A stretch of 64,000 bases of DNA from Streptomyces sp. NBC_01591 (GTDB taxonomy: Bacteria; Actinomycetota; Actinomycetes; Streptomycetales; Streptomycetaceae), in NCBI RefSeq assembly GCF_035918155.1, contig NZ_CP109327.1, positions 4,526,001-4,590,000 of the forward strand. The letters are read 5' to 3'. The notes under the pieces are model-generated. The model had not been told where the DNA came from, did not search any database, and worked only from the letters and a program-made list of their open reading frames with translations. The translations under genes were made by a program, and so were the position numbers. Positions 7,514 to 17,297 of this stretch are shown piece by piece; position 1 is the first letter of the stretch, and every line of letters begins with the position of its first letter.

Positions 7514-9071
7514 GCGCCCGCACCGGTGGCGGGGACCGTGGACGCTGAGGACCCGGCTGGTGGTCTCGGCGGTGACGCTGATCGCCGTCGTCGCCGCGGT
7601 CATCGGATCGGTCACCACCATCGCCTTCCACAGCTACATGTACGGCAAGCTCGACGACCAGCTGCGCACCATCTCGATGCGGGCCGCGAAACCGCCCGGC
7701 GGTGGTGATGGGCCGATGCCCGACGGTGCGCCGCGGAGCGATGACCCGCTGGCCTTCGTCGACGCGCGCGGGCTGCCCGTCGGCGCCTTCGGGGCCGTGG
7801 TGGCGGACGGTTCGGTCACCGCGTCGCGCGTGGTCGTGGAGAGCACCACCACCCCGGAGCCCTGGTCCGAGGAGAGCGGGCAGCCGATGACCGGCGCCCA
7901 GAGCAGGGCGCTGGAGGCGGCGGACCTCTCCGCCGGGGACGACCCGCGCACCATCGATCTGTCCGGACTCGGCTCCAGCCGGGTGGAGGCCGTCGTGGAT
8001 CCGCACGGGACGACGGTCCTCGTCGGCATCCCCGCCACCGAGGTGGGCTCCGCGCTGACCACCCTGATCCTCGTCGAGGTCTGCGTCACCGCCGCCGGTC
8101 TGATCGCGGCCGGGATCGCGGGTGCGGCCATGGTCGGCGTCGCGCTGCGGCCGCTGCGCCGGGTCGCCGCGACCGCGACCAGGGTCTCCGAACTCCCCCT
8201 GCACAGCGGCGAGGTGGCCCTCCTGGAGCGGGTCCCGCAGGCCCAGGCCGATCCGCGGACCGAGGTCGGCCAGGTGGGCGCGGCGCTCAACCGGATGCTG
8301 GGCCACGTCGGTTCGGCGCTGGAGGCGCGGCAGGAGAGCGAGACGCGGGTACGGCAGTTCGTCGCGGACGCCAGCCACGAGCTGCGCACCCCGCTGGCCT
8401 CGATCCGCGGCTACGCCGAACTGACCCGGCGCGGCCGCGAGGAGACCGGCCCCGACACCCGGCACGCCCTGGGGCGGATCGAGTCCGAGGCGGAACGGAT
8501 GACGGGCATGGTGGAGGATCTGCTGCTGCTCGCCCGGCTGGACGCCGGACGTCCGCTCAGCCTGGAGAGCACCGATCTCTCCCCGGTCGTCGTCGACGCG
8601 GTGAGCGATGCCCGCGCCGCCGGGGAGCGCGGCCACCACTGGCGCCTGGAACTGCCGGACGAGCCCGCGACCGTGCACGGCGATCCGACCCGGCTCCACC
8701 AGGTGCTGGTCAATCTGCTGGCGAACGCCCGTACCCACACCCCGCCGGGCACGACCGTCACCGTCCGGGTGCGGTCCGCGGCCGGGCGGCCGTGGGTGAC
8801 ACTGGAAATCGCGGACGACGGGCCCGGCATTCCGCCCGAGCTGCTGCCGCATGTCTTCGAACGGTTCGCGCGCGGTGACGCCTCGCGCTCCCGCAGCGCG
8901 GGCTCCACCGGGCTCGGGCTCGCCATCGTGCAGGCCGTCGTCGCCGCGCACGGCGGCCGCGTCGAGGTGAACTCGGTGCCGGGACGCACGGTGTTCGCCG
9001 TCCATCTGCCGGCGCTTTCCCCGGTCGCTCCGCACTCACAGCAGGGGGACAGGCTCAGCACATCGCCGTGA
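7506..9071 (+). CDS. Membrane sensor histidine kinase
   Basis: A 521-residue kinase starting at GTG 7506 inside the regulator gene. One membrane helix lies at about residues 18-40 and a second at about 180-205, with a roughly 140-residue extracytoplasmic sensor between. HAMP follows (starting LRPLRRVAATATR). The H-box DASHELRTPL places the phospho-histidine at about residue 291. The N-box (NLLANARTH), G1 (DDGPG) and G2 (GSTGLGLAIV) are all intact. It should phosphorylate the overlapping OmpR-type regulator. The signal is not evident from sequence. Confidence 0.95.
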   Translation: MSRRPHRWRGPWTLRTRLVVSAVTLIAVVAAVIGSVTTIAFHSYMYGKLDDQLRTISMRAAKPPGGGDGPMPDGAPRSDDPLAFVDARGLPVGAFGAVVADGSVTASRVVVESTTTPEPWSEESGQPMTGAQSRALEAADLSAGDDPRTIDLSGLGSSRVEAVVDPHGTTVLVGIPATEVGSALTTLILVEVCVTAAGLIAAGIAGAAMVGVALRPLRRVAATATRVSELPLHSGEVALLERVPQAQADPRTEVGQVGAALNRMLGHVGSALEARQESETRVRQFVADASHELRTPLASIRGYAELTRRGREETGPDTRHALGRIESEAERMTGMVEDLLLLARLDAGRPLSLESTDLSPVVVDAVSDARAAGERGHHWRLELPDEPATVHGDPTRLHQVLVNLLANARTHTPPGTTVTVRVRSAAGRPWVTLEIADDGPGIPPELLPHVFERFARGDASRSRSAGSTGLGLAIVQAVVAAHGGRVEVNSVPGRTVFAVHLPALSPVAPHSQQGDRLSTSP

Positions 9072-10411
9072 CAGCGGGGTTGGCGAGCGTCGGCCACATG
9101 CGAACCGACACTCCTTGGAGCACCCTGCCGGCCCGGGACCACCTCCTCGCCGGAGCGGTCGATACGGCGGGTGCACCCGTTCTCGATGTGGTGGTACCCG
9201 TCTACAACGAGGAGAAGGACCTCGAACCCTGTGTGCTGCGCCTGCACGACCATCTGGCGCGCACCTTCCCGTACACCTTCCGGATCACCGTCGCCGACAA
9301 CGCCAGCACCGACCGCACACCGCAGGCGGCGGCCCGGCTCGCGGCGGCGCTGCCCCGGGTGCGGTCGTACCGGCTGGAGGAGAAGGGCCGGGGGAGGGCG
9401 CTGCGCACCGTCTGGTCGCATTCGGACTCCCCGGTCCTGGCCTACATGGACGTCGACCTGTCCACCGACCTCAACGCGCTGCTGCCGCTGGTCGCCCCGC
9501 TGATCTCGGGCCACTCCGATCTGGCCATCGGCTCCCGGCTGGCCCGTAGCTCGCGGGTGGTGCGGGGATCGAAGCGGGAGTTCATCTCGCGCGCCTACAA
9601 CCTCATCCTCCGTTCGTCGCTGGCCGCCCGGTTCAGCGATGCGCAGTGCGGGTTCAAGGCCATCCGGCGCGATGTCGCGGAGCGGCTGCTGCCGATGGTG
9701 GAGGACTCGGGGTGGTTCTTCGACACCGAGTTGCTGGTGCTCGCCGAACGTGCCGGGCTGCGCATCCACGAGGTGCCGGTCGACTGGGTCGACGATCCCG
9801 ACTCCACCGTCCACATCGTGCGGACGGCGACCGAGGACCTGAAAGGCGTGTGGCGGGTGGGGCGGGCGCTGGCGGTCGGCGCGCTGCCGCTGGACCGGCT
9901 GGCCCGGCCCTTCGGGGACGATCCGCGTGACCGTGCGCTGAGCGGGGTGCCCGGCGGCCTGGCCCGGCAGCTCGTCGGGTTCTGCGTCGTCGGCGCGCTC
10001 TCCACGCTCGTCTACCTCGCCCTGTACTCGCTGTTCCGGCTGGGTGTCGGCCCGCAGGTCGCCAACGGCGGCGCGCTGCTGGTGTCGGCCGTCGCCAATA
10101 CGGCAGCCAACCGGAGGCTCACCTTCGGCGTACGGGGCAGGGGCGGAGCCGTACGCCATCAGGCACAGGGCCTCGTCGTCTTCGCCATCGGCCTGGCGCT
10201 GACCAGCGGCTCACTGGCGGCGCTGGGAGCGGCGTCCGGATCTCCGTCGCACTCCACGGAACTCGCCGTACTGATCGCGGCCAACCTCGCGGCGACGGTG
10301 CTGCGGTTCCTGCTCTTCCGTGCCTGGGTCTTCCCGGAGCGGGCCGCCGCGGAGGGCCGCCCGGCCGGGCACGGCGATGACACTCACCACGAACTGGGGA
10401 ACGTCCGATGA
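9068..10411 (+). CDS. Bifunctional family-2 glycosyltransferase / GtrA-like membrane protein
   Basis: A 447-residue fusion. The N-terminal half (about 37-275) is a DPM/polyprenyl-phosphate-sugar synthase-type GT2: DVVVPVYNEE, ADNASTDRT, and a DVDLSTD metal site. The C-terminal part (about 295-425) has four hydrophobic segments of the GtrA family. Such fusions are thought to make an undecaprenyl-phosphate sugar and flip or present it to the outer face. The GTG start overlaps the kinase stop by four bases. ATG at 9098 is an alternative start. The next gene, a GT39-type transferase, would be the natural user of the lipid-linked sugar. Confidence 0.9.
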   Translation: MTAGLASVGHMRTDTPWSTLPARDHLLAGAVDTAGAPVLDVVVPVYNEEKDLEPCVLRLHDHLARTFPYTFRITVADNASTDRTPQAAARLAAALPRVRSYRLEEKGRGRALRTVWSHSDSPVLAYMDVDLSTDLNALLPLVAPLISGHSDLAIGSRLARSSRVVRGSKREFISRAYNLILRSSLAARFSDAQCGFKAIRRDVAERLLPMVEDSGWFFDTELLVLAERAGLRIHEVPVDWVDDPDSTVHIVRTATEDLKGVWRVGRALAVGALPLDRLARPFGDDPRDRALSGVPGGLARQLVGFCVVGALSTLVYLALYSLFRLGVGPQVANGGALLVSAVANTAANRRLTFGVRGRGGAVRHQAQGLVVFAIGLALTSGSLAALGAASGSPSHSTELAVLIAANLAATVLRFLLFRAWVFPERAAAEGRPAGHGDDTHHELGNVR

Positions 10412-12591
10412 CCACGCTGCATCCCGACCACCTCCCGGCCCCGCCGGGTCCGCCGGCGCCCTCACCGCCCGCCGCACCGGCCCACGGACGCCCGAACAGG
10501 TCCCTGGCGCACCGTGTCTGGCGGGGCAGGCCCGAGGACCCGCGCTGGGCGAGGCCGGCCTTCCTCGCGCTGCTGCTGGTCATCGCGGGCGCGTACCTGT
10601 GGAACCTCAGCGCTTCCGGCTACGCCAACTCCTTCTACTCCGCCGCCGCCCAGGCGGGCAGCCGGAGCTGGAAGGCCCTCTTCTTCGGCTCGCTGGACGC
10701 GGCCAACGCCATCACCGTCGACAAGCCCCCGGCCGCCCTCTGGCCGATGGCCCTGTCGGTGCGGGTCCTCGGCCTCAACTCCTGGGCGATCCTGGTCCCG
10801 CAGGTGCTGATGGCGGTGGCCACGGCCGCGGTGCTGTACGCGGGCGTACGCCGCCGTTTCAACGCCGTGGCCGGGCTGACCGCGCTGGCGGTGTTCGCGC
10901 TCACGCCGGTGGCCGCGCTGATGTTCCGCTTCAACAACCCGGACGCGCTGCTGGCGCTGCTGATGACCGTCACCGTCTACTGCGTGCTGCGCGCGATGGA
11001 GCACGGCCGCACCAAGTGGCTGGTGTGGGCGGGCGTCGCGGTCGGGTTCGCGTTCCTGACGAAGACCCTGCAGGCGTTCCTGATCCTGCCGCCCCTGGCC
11101 GTGCTGTACGCGGTGTTCGCGCCGGTCTCCGTACGCAAGCGGCTCGGCCAACTCGGGCTCTCGGCCCTCGTGATGGCCGTCGCGGGCGGCTGGTGGGTCG
11201 CGATCGTCGAACTGTGGCCCGCCTCGTCGCGTCCGTACATCGGCGGCTCGCAGAACAACTCCTTCCTTGAACTGACCTTCGGCTACAACGGCCTCGGCCG
11301 GATCAACGGCGACGAGACCGGCAGCGTCGGCGGCGGGGGCGGTCCGGGCGGCGGGTCCGGCGGCCAGTGGGGCGAGACCGGCATCGGCCGGATGTTCAAC
11401 TCCGAGATCGGCGGCCAGATCTCCTGGCTGCTGCCCGCCGCGCTGATCCTGCTGGGCGCGGGTATCTGGCTGACCTGGCGGGCGAAGCGCACCGACACGG
11501 CCCGTGCGGCGTTCCTCGCCTGGGGCGGCTCGCTGCTGATGACGGCGGTCGTCTTCAGCTTCATGGCCGGCATCTTCCACCAGTACTACACGGTCGCCCT
11601 CGCCCCGTACCTCGCGGCGCTGATCGGCATGGGCGCCACGGTCCTGTGGGAGGAGCGGTCCCGCTGGTGGGCGGGTGCCACGCTCGGCGTCACGGTCGCC
11701 GTGACGGCGTACTGGTCGTACGTGCTGCTGGGGCGGACCCCGGACTACCTGCCGTGGCTGCGCATGGCCGTGCTCGTCGCCGGGATCGTCGGCGCGGTGG
11801 GTCTGCTGCTCGCGTCCTGGTTGGGGCGTCGACTGGCGCTCGTCGCCGTGGGTCTGGGTTTCGCCGCGTCGCTGGCCGGGCCGACCGCGTACACCGTGAG
11901 CACGCTGAACACCGGACACCAGGGCTCGATCGTCACGGCCGGCCCGTCCTCCGGCGGCATGGGCGGTGGCGGCGGTATGGGCGGTGGCGGACGCGGTGGT
12001 CCCGGCGACGGGATGCGTTCCCCGGGGCAGGGCAACCAGCAGGGCAATCAGCAGGGCGGCGGCATGGGTCAGCCCCCGACCGGCACCCCGCCCGGCCAGA
12101 CACAGGGCCAGGGCCAGGCACAGGGCGGCCAGACGCAGGGCCGGCCCGGCACGTCGCAGAACGGGCAGCAGCCCGGTGCCATGCCCGGCATGGGTGAAGG
12201 CTTCGGAGGAGGCGGCGTGGGCGGTCTGCTCAACGGCGCGTCCGTAGGCGCCGAGGCCAAGAAGCTCCTGGAGAAGAACGCCGAGGACTACACCTGGGCC
12301 GCCGCCGCCATCGGATCCCAGAACGCCGCGAGCTACCAACTCGCCACCGGCGACCCGGTGATGGCGATCGGCGGCTTCAACGGCAGCGACCCGTCCCCGA
12401 CGCTCGCCCAGTTCAAGGAGTACGTCGAGGACGGCAGGATCCACTACTTCATCGCGGGCGGAATGGGCGGGGGCGGCGGCAACAGCGGCACCTCCTCGCA
12501 GATCTCCTCGTGGGTGGAGGAGAACTACAAGGAGGTCACGGTGGGCAGCGCCACCTTCTACGACCTGACCCAGCCGAAGAAGAGCAGCTGA
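10408..12591 (+). CDS. GT39 / ArnT-like polyprenyl-phosphate-sugar transferase
   Basis: A 727-residue integral membrane protein with at least ten hydrophobic helices between about residues 50 and 495. VDKPPAALW at about residue 104 matches the ArnT/PMT-type motif near the catalytic aspartate. A Gly/Met/Gln-rich linker (about 510-600), poor in predicted structure, leads to a folded extracytoplasmic C-terminal domain of about 110 residues (ending SATFYDLTQP). It is coupled to the GT2/GtrA gene by ATGA overlap. Inferred role: transfer of a lipid-linked sugar to a cell-envelope acceptor. The acceptor is unknown. Confidence 0.88.
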   Translation: MTTLHPDHLPAPPGPPAPSPPAAPAHGRPNRSLAHRVWRGRPEDPRWARPAFLALLLVIAGAYLWNLSASGYANSFYSAAAQAGSRSWKALFFGSLDAANAITVDKPPAALWPMALSVRVLGLNSWAILVPQVLMAVATAAVLYAGVRRRFNAVAGLTALAVFALTPVAALMFRFNNPDALLALLMTVTVYCVLRAMEHGRTKWLVWAGVAVGFAFLTKTLQAFLILPPLAVLYAVFAPVSVRKRLGQLGLSALVMAVAGGWWVAIVELWPASSRPYIGGSQNNSFLELTFGYNGLGRINGDETGSVGGGGGPGGGSGGQWGETGIGRMFNSEIGGQISWLLPAALILLGAGIWLTWRAKRTDTARAAFLAWGGSLLMTAVVFSFMAGIFHQYYTVALAPYLAALIGMGATVLWEERSRWWAGATLGVTVAVTAYWSYVLLGRTPDYLPWLRMAVLVAGIVGAVGLLLASWLGRRLALVAVGLGFAASLAGPTAYTVSTLNTGHQGSIVTAGPSSGGMGGGGGMGGGGRGGPGDGMRSPGQGNQQGNQQGGGMGQPPTGTPPGQTQGQGQAQGGQTQGRPGTSQNGQQPGAMPGMGEGFGGGGVGGLLNGASVGAEAKKLLEKNAEDYTWAAAAIGSQNAASYQLATGDPVMAIGGFNGSDPSPTLAQFKEYVEDGRIHYFIAGGMGGGGGNSGTSSQISSWVEENYKEVTVGSATFYDLTQPKKSS

Positions 12592-12594
12592 GGC

Positions 12595-13473
12595 TCAGCG
12601 CCGCAGCAGCAGATCGGCGACAACCGGGCGGTGGTCCGAGGCGAGAGTCTCGGCCACCGCCGCGTCGCGTATCCGCACGGAATCCTTCGACACCGCCACG
12701 TAGTCGATCCGCTGCACCGGATCCTGCGCCGGGTACGTCGGCCCACCGGGCTCGACATCGGTGAGCTCCGTCCACAGCGGGGCGAGCTCGGGAGCGGCCG
12801 GCGCCGCGTTGAGGTCGCCGAGCAGGATCTGCCGCACCGGCCGACGGCCCGTCCCCGGCTCCTGGTCCTCGGCCATGATCCGGCGGGTGTCGGCGACCTG
12901 GGCGCTGCGTACGGACGGGTCGGCGCGGTAGTCCAGATGCGTCACATAGACGTGCACGGGCAGCCCCTTCACCCGCACGACCACCTCGCCGAAGCCGGGC
13001 GCCGGGGCCGGCACCGGGTTCGGGACCTGGGTGGAGAGCCGGGTGATCTCGTGGTTCTCGGCGCTCACGATGCGGTACCTGGACAGCACCGCGACTCCGA
13101 ACTCGCGTCGCGGCGCACCGGGGGTCTGCGGGTCGAGGCTGTAGACCGGGGCGAACGAGACCTGCATGTCCAGCCGTTCGGCCAGCTCGCCCGCCAGGTC
13201 GCGCCATTCGCTGCGGGTGCCCCAGTGGACATCGACCTCCTGGAGTCCGATCACATCGGCGTCCAGCGAGCGGAGTTCGGCGGCCTGCCGGTCGAGATCG
13301 AAGACGTTGTCCGTGCCCGCGCCCGCATGGATGTTGTACGTGGCCACGCGCAGCGGCACCGCGCGCCCGTGTCCCTCCCCTCCCTCCCCGGCGGCCGCTG
13401 CGGGAGGTGCGAGGGCGGTCACCGACAACCCTGCCGCGACGAGCACTTCCACCGTACGACGACGCAGTGACAT
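12595..13473 (-). CDS. Secreted endonuclease/exonuclease/phosphatase (EEP) family protein
   Basis: A 292-residue protein with an N-terminal signal peptide (MSLRRR then a hydrophobic stretch ending in APPAAAA). EEP fold motifs are in order: ATYNIHAG, IGLQEVDVHW (metal Glu), LLGDLNAAP, and SDHRPVVADL (catalytic Asp-His). This set fits DNase I-like or sphingomyelinase-like phosphodiesterases; the substrate is not clear. Its stop lies three bases from the stop of the facing GT39 gene, so the two units converge without an obvious terminator. Confidence 0.9.
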   Translation of the reverse strand: MSLRRRTVEVLVAAGLSVTALAPPAAAAGEGGEGHGRAVPLRVATYNIHAGAGTDNVFDLDRQAAELRSLDADVIGLQEVDVHWGTRSEWRDLAGELAERLDMQVSFAPVYSLDPQTPGAPRREFGVAVLSRYRIVSAENHEITRLSTQVPNPVPAPAPGFGEVVVRVKGLPVHVYVTHLDYRADPSVRSAQVADTRRIMAEDQEPGTGRRPVRQILLGDLNAAPAAPELAPLWTELTDVEPGGPTYPAQDPVQRIDYVAVSKDSVRIRDAAVAETLASDHRPVVADLLLRR

Positions 13474-13548
13474 ACCACTCCAGCCCTTGTCGGATCAGCG
13501 GCGAGCACGGTACCGCGCGGAAATGCGTTGTACGCCGTACAGGTCAGC

Positions 13549-13585
13549 TATACGGTGTACAACGCCGCTACTCGTACACCGTATA
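13549..13585 (+). promoter_or_regulatory. TetR-type operator at the efflux gene promoter
   Basis: TATACGGTGTAC (13549-13560) and GTACACCGTATA (13574-13585) are perfect 12-base inverted arms, 13 bases apart. A related near-palindrome (GTACGCCGTAC) lies at 13530-13540. They sit 20-70 bases before the efflux start. The TetR gene downstream is the likely binder. Confidence 0.7.
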
Positions 13586-13603
13586 AGGGATCAGGAGTCC
13601 GTA

Positions 13604-15065
13604 ATGACGGCGACCGCCGCCGAGCAGAACCACCTCTCGCCGCCGAGCCACCCACAACGCTGGCTGATCCTCGGCGTCATCTGCCTCGCCCAGCTCACCG
13701 TGCTGCTCGACAACACCGTTCTCAACGTGGCGATCCCCTCCCTCACCCGGGAGCTGGACGCCTCCACCGCCGAAGTGCAGTGGATGATCAGCGCCTATTC
13801 GCTGGTCCAGTCGGGCCTGCTGCTCACGGCCGGCAGCTCCGCGGACCGCTACGGCCGCAAGAAGATGCTGATCGCCGGGCTCGCCCTGTTCGGCGTCGGC
13901 TCGCTGGCGGCCGGACTGGCCCAGACATCCGCACAGCTGATCGCCGCCCGCGCGGGCATGGGCATCGGCGGCGATCGGCATCTGGTCGACCGTCAGCTCA
14001 CTCGGGTTCGCCGCCGGACCGCTGATCGGCGGAGTGATGCTCGACCACTTCTGGTGGGGCGCGATCTTCCTGATCAACATCCCGGTCGCGGTCATCGGAC
14101 TGGTCGCCGTGGCCCGGCTCGTCCCGGAGTCCAAGACCGCCGGCAGCGAACGCCCCGACCTGCTCGGCGCACTGCTCTCCACCATCGGTATGGCATCCGC
14201 CGTGTACGCGATCATCTCCGGCCCGGAGCACGGCTGGGCGTCGGGCCAGGTGCTGCTGACCGCCTTCGTCGGGGTCGCCGTCCTCACCGGATTCGTGCTG
14301 TGGGAGCTGCACATCCCGTACCCGATGCTGGACATGCACTTCTTCCGGAACCAGAAGTTCGTCGGGGCGGTCGCGGGCGCGATCCTGGTCGCCTTCGGGA
14401 TGGGCGGCTCGCTCTTCCTGCTCACCCAGCAGCTCCAGTTCGTCCTCGGCTACGAGCCGCTGGAGGCCGGTCTGCGCACGGCTCCGCTGGCGCTGAGCGT
14501 CATCGCGCTCAACCTCACCGGAGTGGGCGCCAGGCTGGTGCCCAAGCTGGGCACGCCGGTCACCATCGCGGCCGGGATGAGCCTGCTGGCCGCGGGTCTC
14601 GCCGCGATCGCGCTGCTCGGCGGCGCCGGCTACGGCGGCATGCTGCTCGGCCTGGTCGTGATGGGCGTGGGCATCGCACTCGCCATGCCCGCCATGGCCA
14701 ACGCGATCATGAGCGCCATTCCGCCGGAGAAGGCGGGCGTGGGTGCCGGGGTCAACGGCACGCTCGCCGAGTTCGGCAACGGCCTGGGGGTCGCCGTCCT
14801 CGGCGCGGTGCTCAACGCGCGGTTCGCGGCGCTGGTTCCGGCCGCCGTCGGGGCCGCGTCGCTGCCCGCCGCACTCGCCTCGGCCACCGACGCCGGCGAG
14901 CGGGTGCGGATCACGGACGCCTTCGCCTCCGGGCTGGAGACCAGCCAGCTCTTCGGAGCGGTCGCGGTGCTGGTCGGCGGCCTGCTCGCCGCCGTGCTGC
15001 TGCGCCGCGCGGAGCGGACGGAGTCCGCCCGGGCGGACTCCACCGGGACTGCGGCGGCGGCATAG
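13604..15065 (+). pseudogene. DHA2 (EmrB/QacA-type) drug efflux gene, frameshifted by an internal deletion
   Basis: From ATG 13604 the frame encodes a normal MFS N-terminus (LTVLLDNTVLNVAIPSL, then GSSADRYGRKK, then ARAGMGIGG). At about 13967-13974 homology jumps to another frame, which continues AIGIWSTVSSLGFAAG to a stop at 15065. About 22-26 residues usual between these motifs (part of helix 4 and its loop) are missing. The missing length must be 2 modulo 3. The junction sits in GGCG-rich sequence, so a short-homology deletion is likely. The product should be non-functional unless the deletion is an assembly error. It is driven from a TetR-type operator, and the TetR gene lies 100 bases downstream. 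Confidence 0.85.
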
Positions 15066-15165
15066 CATCGGGGACGGGGCGCACCGGACCGTACGAATCC
15101 GTTCTGTGCGTGATCCACGCGTACGTGGCCGGTCCGCCCCGCCGGCAAGACGAGGAGAGTGCGCC

Positions 15166-15924
15166 ATGGTGTCCGCGGCCGACCGTGTGAAGAACCCCGC
15201 CAGGACCAGCGTGTGGCTGGATCAGCGGACACCGTCGCGCACCCGCAAACCGGACCAGGCGGCGGGTCTGGACCGGGACAGGATCACCGCGACCTCGGTC
15301 CGGCTGCTGGACGCCGAGGGACTCGCCAAGTTCTCCATGCGCAGGCTCGCCGCCGAGCTCGACGTCACCGCGATGTCCCTGTACTGGTACGTGGACACCA
15401 AGGACGACCTGCTGGAGCTGGCCCTCGACTCGGCCTACAGCGAGTTCACGCCCCCTCGGGAGGACGCGCACTGGCACGACCGGCTGCGCGGGCTGGCCAC
15501 CGAGTACCGGGAGCTGCTGGTCCGGCACGTCTGGGTGTCGACGCTCGCCGGGCACTTCCTCAACATCGGCCCGCACGCGATGCTGATGTCGTACGCCGTC
15601 CAGGACGTGATCCGGGCGACCGGCCTGCCGCTGGAACGCCAGACCGGCGCGCTCTCCGCGGTCTTCCAGTTCGTGTACGGATTCGGCACGATCGAGGGCC
15701 ACTTCGCCCAGCGCAGCGCGGCGGCGGGAATCAGCCAGGAGGAGTACTACCAGCAGGCGATGGTCACGATCCGCGCCCAGCCGCAGCTCAGGGAGATCGT
15801 GGAGACCTCGCAGGACCTGATGGACGCCCGCGGCGGCGACACGGTCGAGGAGATGCGCGACCGGGACTTCACCTTCGCCCTGGACCTGCTGATCGCGGGC
15901 ATCGAGGCGATGCGGGACCGCTGA
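15166..15924 (+). CDS. TetR/AcrR-family repressor (TetR_C type)
   Basis: A 252-residue protein starting at ATG 15166 after a GAGGAGAG site. The helix-turn-helix lies at about residues 40-90 (FSMRRLAAELDVTAMSLYWYV), followed by a large C-terminal ligand-binding domain of the TetR_C type found in antibiotic-efflux regulators. It probably binds the inverted repeat before the efflux pseudogene and is cotranscribed with it. With the pump broken, its remaining role is unclear. Confidence 0.92.
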   Translation: MVSAADRVKNPARTSVWLDQRTPSRTRKPDQAAGLDRDRITATSVRLLDAEGLAKFSMRRLAAELDVTAMSLYWYVDTKDDLLELALDSAYSEFTPPREDAHWHDRLRGLATEYRELLVRHVWVSTLAGHFLNIGPHAMLMSYAVQDVIRATGLPLERQTGALSAVFQFVYGFGTIEGHFAQRSAAAGISQEEYYQQAMVTIRAQPQLREIVETSQDLMDARGGDTVEEMRDRDFTFALDLLIAGIEAMRDR

Positions 15925-15946
15925 GGGGCGATGCGGGACCGCTGAG
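15906..15946 (+). repeat. 21-bp tandem duplication spanning a stop codon
   Basis: A 20-base segment (GGCGATGCGGGACCGCTGAG) at 15906-15925 is repeated exactly at 15927-15946. It contains the TetR stop codon, so the second copy is non-coding. It is a recent-looking slippage event. Confidence 0.9.
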
Positions 15947-15978
15947 ATCCCGCCCGCCCCCTTCTCCTGCCCGCGTGG

Positions 15979-16449
15979 TCAGCCGCCGGACGCCAGATGG
16001 GCCGGGAAGCCGCCGGTGGCCACCGGCCCCCACCGCTCCGGAGTGATCCGGATGATCGACTTCCCCTGCTTCACCATCGCCGCCCGGTACTCGTCCCAGT
16101 CCGGGTGCTCGCCCGAGATGTTCCGGAAGTACTCGACGAGCGGCTCGACCGAGTCCGGCGAGTCGATCACCTCGGCCGAACCGTCGATCTGGACCCAGGG
16201 CCCGTTCCACTCGTCCGACAGGACGATCACGCTGACCCGCGCGTCCCGCTTCGCGTTGCGGGTCTTGGCCCGCTCGGGGTAGGTCGAGACGACGATCCGG
16301 CCCGCGTCGTCGACGCCGCAGGTCAGCGGGGAGCCCTGGGGGCGGCCGTCGGACCGGGTGGTCAGCAGGATCGCCCGGTGCCGGGGCCGTACGAAGGCCA
16401 GCAACTCGTCGAGTTCCACGGCCGTGTTCGTCGCGATATTGGGTGCCAT
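15979..16449 (-). CDS. PPOX-class F420-dependent oxidoreductase
   Basis: A 156-residue split-barrel flavin/deazaflavin protein. TTRSDGRPQGSPLT and the YPERAKTRNAKRD segment match the cofactor-phosphate-binding region of actinobacterial PPOX-class F420 reductases. WGPVATGGFP near the end is also typical. It is presumably a cytoplasmic reductase of unknown substrate. It stands alone, with 9 bases between its start and the stop of the YceI gene, so it may be cotranscribed behind YceI. Confidence 0.9.
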   Translation of the reverse strand: MAPNIATNTAVELDELLAFVRPRHRAILLTTRSDGRPQGSPLTCGVDDAGRIVVSTYPERAKTRNAKRDARVSVIVLSDEWNGPWVQIDGSAEVIDSPDSVEPLVEYFRNISGEHPDWDEYRAAMVKQGKSIIRITPERWGPVATGGFPAHLASGG

Positions 16450-16458
16450 GTCCGCAGA

Positions 16459-17274
16459 CTACGACGGCAGGGACTCACCCTGCACGGCCTGGATGTCGAG
16501 CTCCACCCGCAGCGTCGTACCGATCGCCGAGATGCCCGCCTGCACCACCTGGTTGTAGTTCATGGCGAAGTCCTCGCGGCGCAGTTCCGCCGTTGCGCTG
16601 AACGCCGCACGCACCCCGCCCCACGGGTCCGGGCCCGTCCCGAGGTAGCTCAGGTTCAGGTCGACCGGGCGCACGACACCGTGCAGCGACAGCTCGCCGT
16701 GGACCAGCCAGCGGTCGGGCCCCGCCGGGGTCAGTCCGTTCGAGCGGTACGTGATCTCCGGGAACCGGCCCGAGTCCAGGAAGTCGGGCGAACGCAGGTG
16801 CTTGTCGCGCATGCCGTTGCCCGTGTCGATGCTGGCCGCACTGATGACGGCGTCGACCCGGGACCGCTGGATGTCCTCCGCGATCTCGATCCGGCCGCCG
16901 AACTCGGTGAACCGGCCGTGCACGCTGGAGATCCCCAGGTGCTGCGCGACCGCGGCCACCGAGGAGTGCGCCGGGTCCAGCGACCAGGCACCCGGCGGCG
17001 GCAGCTCCACCCCGCCCTGGCGGGCCAGCACCACCGTGCCGGCCTCGACCCGCCCGCTCGCCGTGACGAGGGCGGTGGAGGCGGCGGGGGCGTACCCGAC
17101 CGCCGTGACGATCACCGTGTACGCGCCGGCCTGCAGGGGACCGTCGGTCCGCACCGCCCCGTCCTCGTCGGCATTGGCCCGCAGCACCTGCGCGCCGGTC
17201 ATGTCGGTGACCGTCACGACCGCGTGCTGGACCGCCCAGCCGTCCCGCGTCCGTACCTGTGCGCGAAGTCCCAT
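16459..17274 (-). CDS. YceI-family protein with N-terminal prealbumin-like domain
   Basis: I start it at ATG 17274 with an AGGAGAG site (271 residues); a longer frame extends upstream but lacks a site. Residues about 1-85 form a carboxypeptidase-regulatory-like beta sandwich (VTVTDMTGAQVL, then GAYTVIVTAVGY). Residues about 95-268 are a YceI lipocalin-like barrel (WSLDPAHSSV, VHGRFTEFGG, ITYRSN, FAMNYNQVV), a family that binds isoprenoid-like lipids. There is no signal peptide, so it is probably cytoplasmic. The same sandwich domain is repeated three times in the neighbouring transporter, which suggests shared ancestry or partnership. Confidence 0.85.
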   Translation of the reverse strand: MGLRAQVRTRDGWAVQHAVVTVTDMTGAQVLRANADEDGAVRTDGPLQAGAYTVIVTAVGYAPAASTALVTASGRVEAGTVVLARQGGVELPPPGAWSLDPAHSSVAAVAQHLGISSVHGRFTEFGGRIEIAEDIQRSRVDAVISAASIDTGNGMRDKHLRSPDFLDSGRFPEITYRSNGLTPAGPDRWLVHGELSLHGVVRPVDLNLSYLGTGPDPWGGVRAAFSATAELRREDFAMNYNQVVQAGISAIGTTLRVELDIQAVQGESLPS

Positions 17275-17297
17275 CCCGTTTTCTCTCCTTGCTCCAT

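Noticed and set aside
10462..12444. 660-codon open frame opposite the GT39 gene
   Set aside because: Low-complexity His/Arg/Gly composition without homology features; the plus-strand frame has membrane helices and the DKPP motif.
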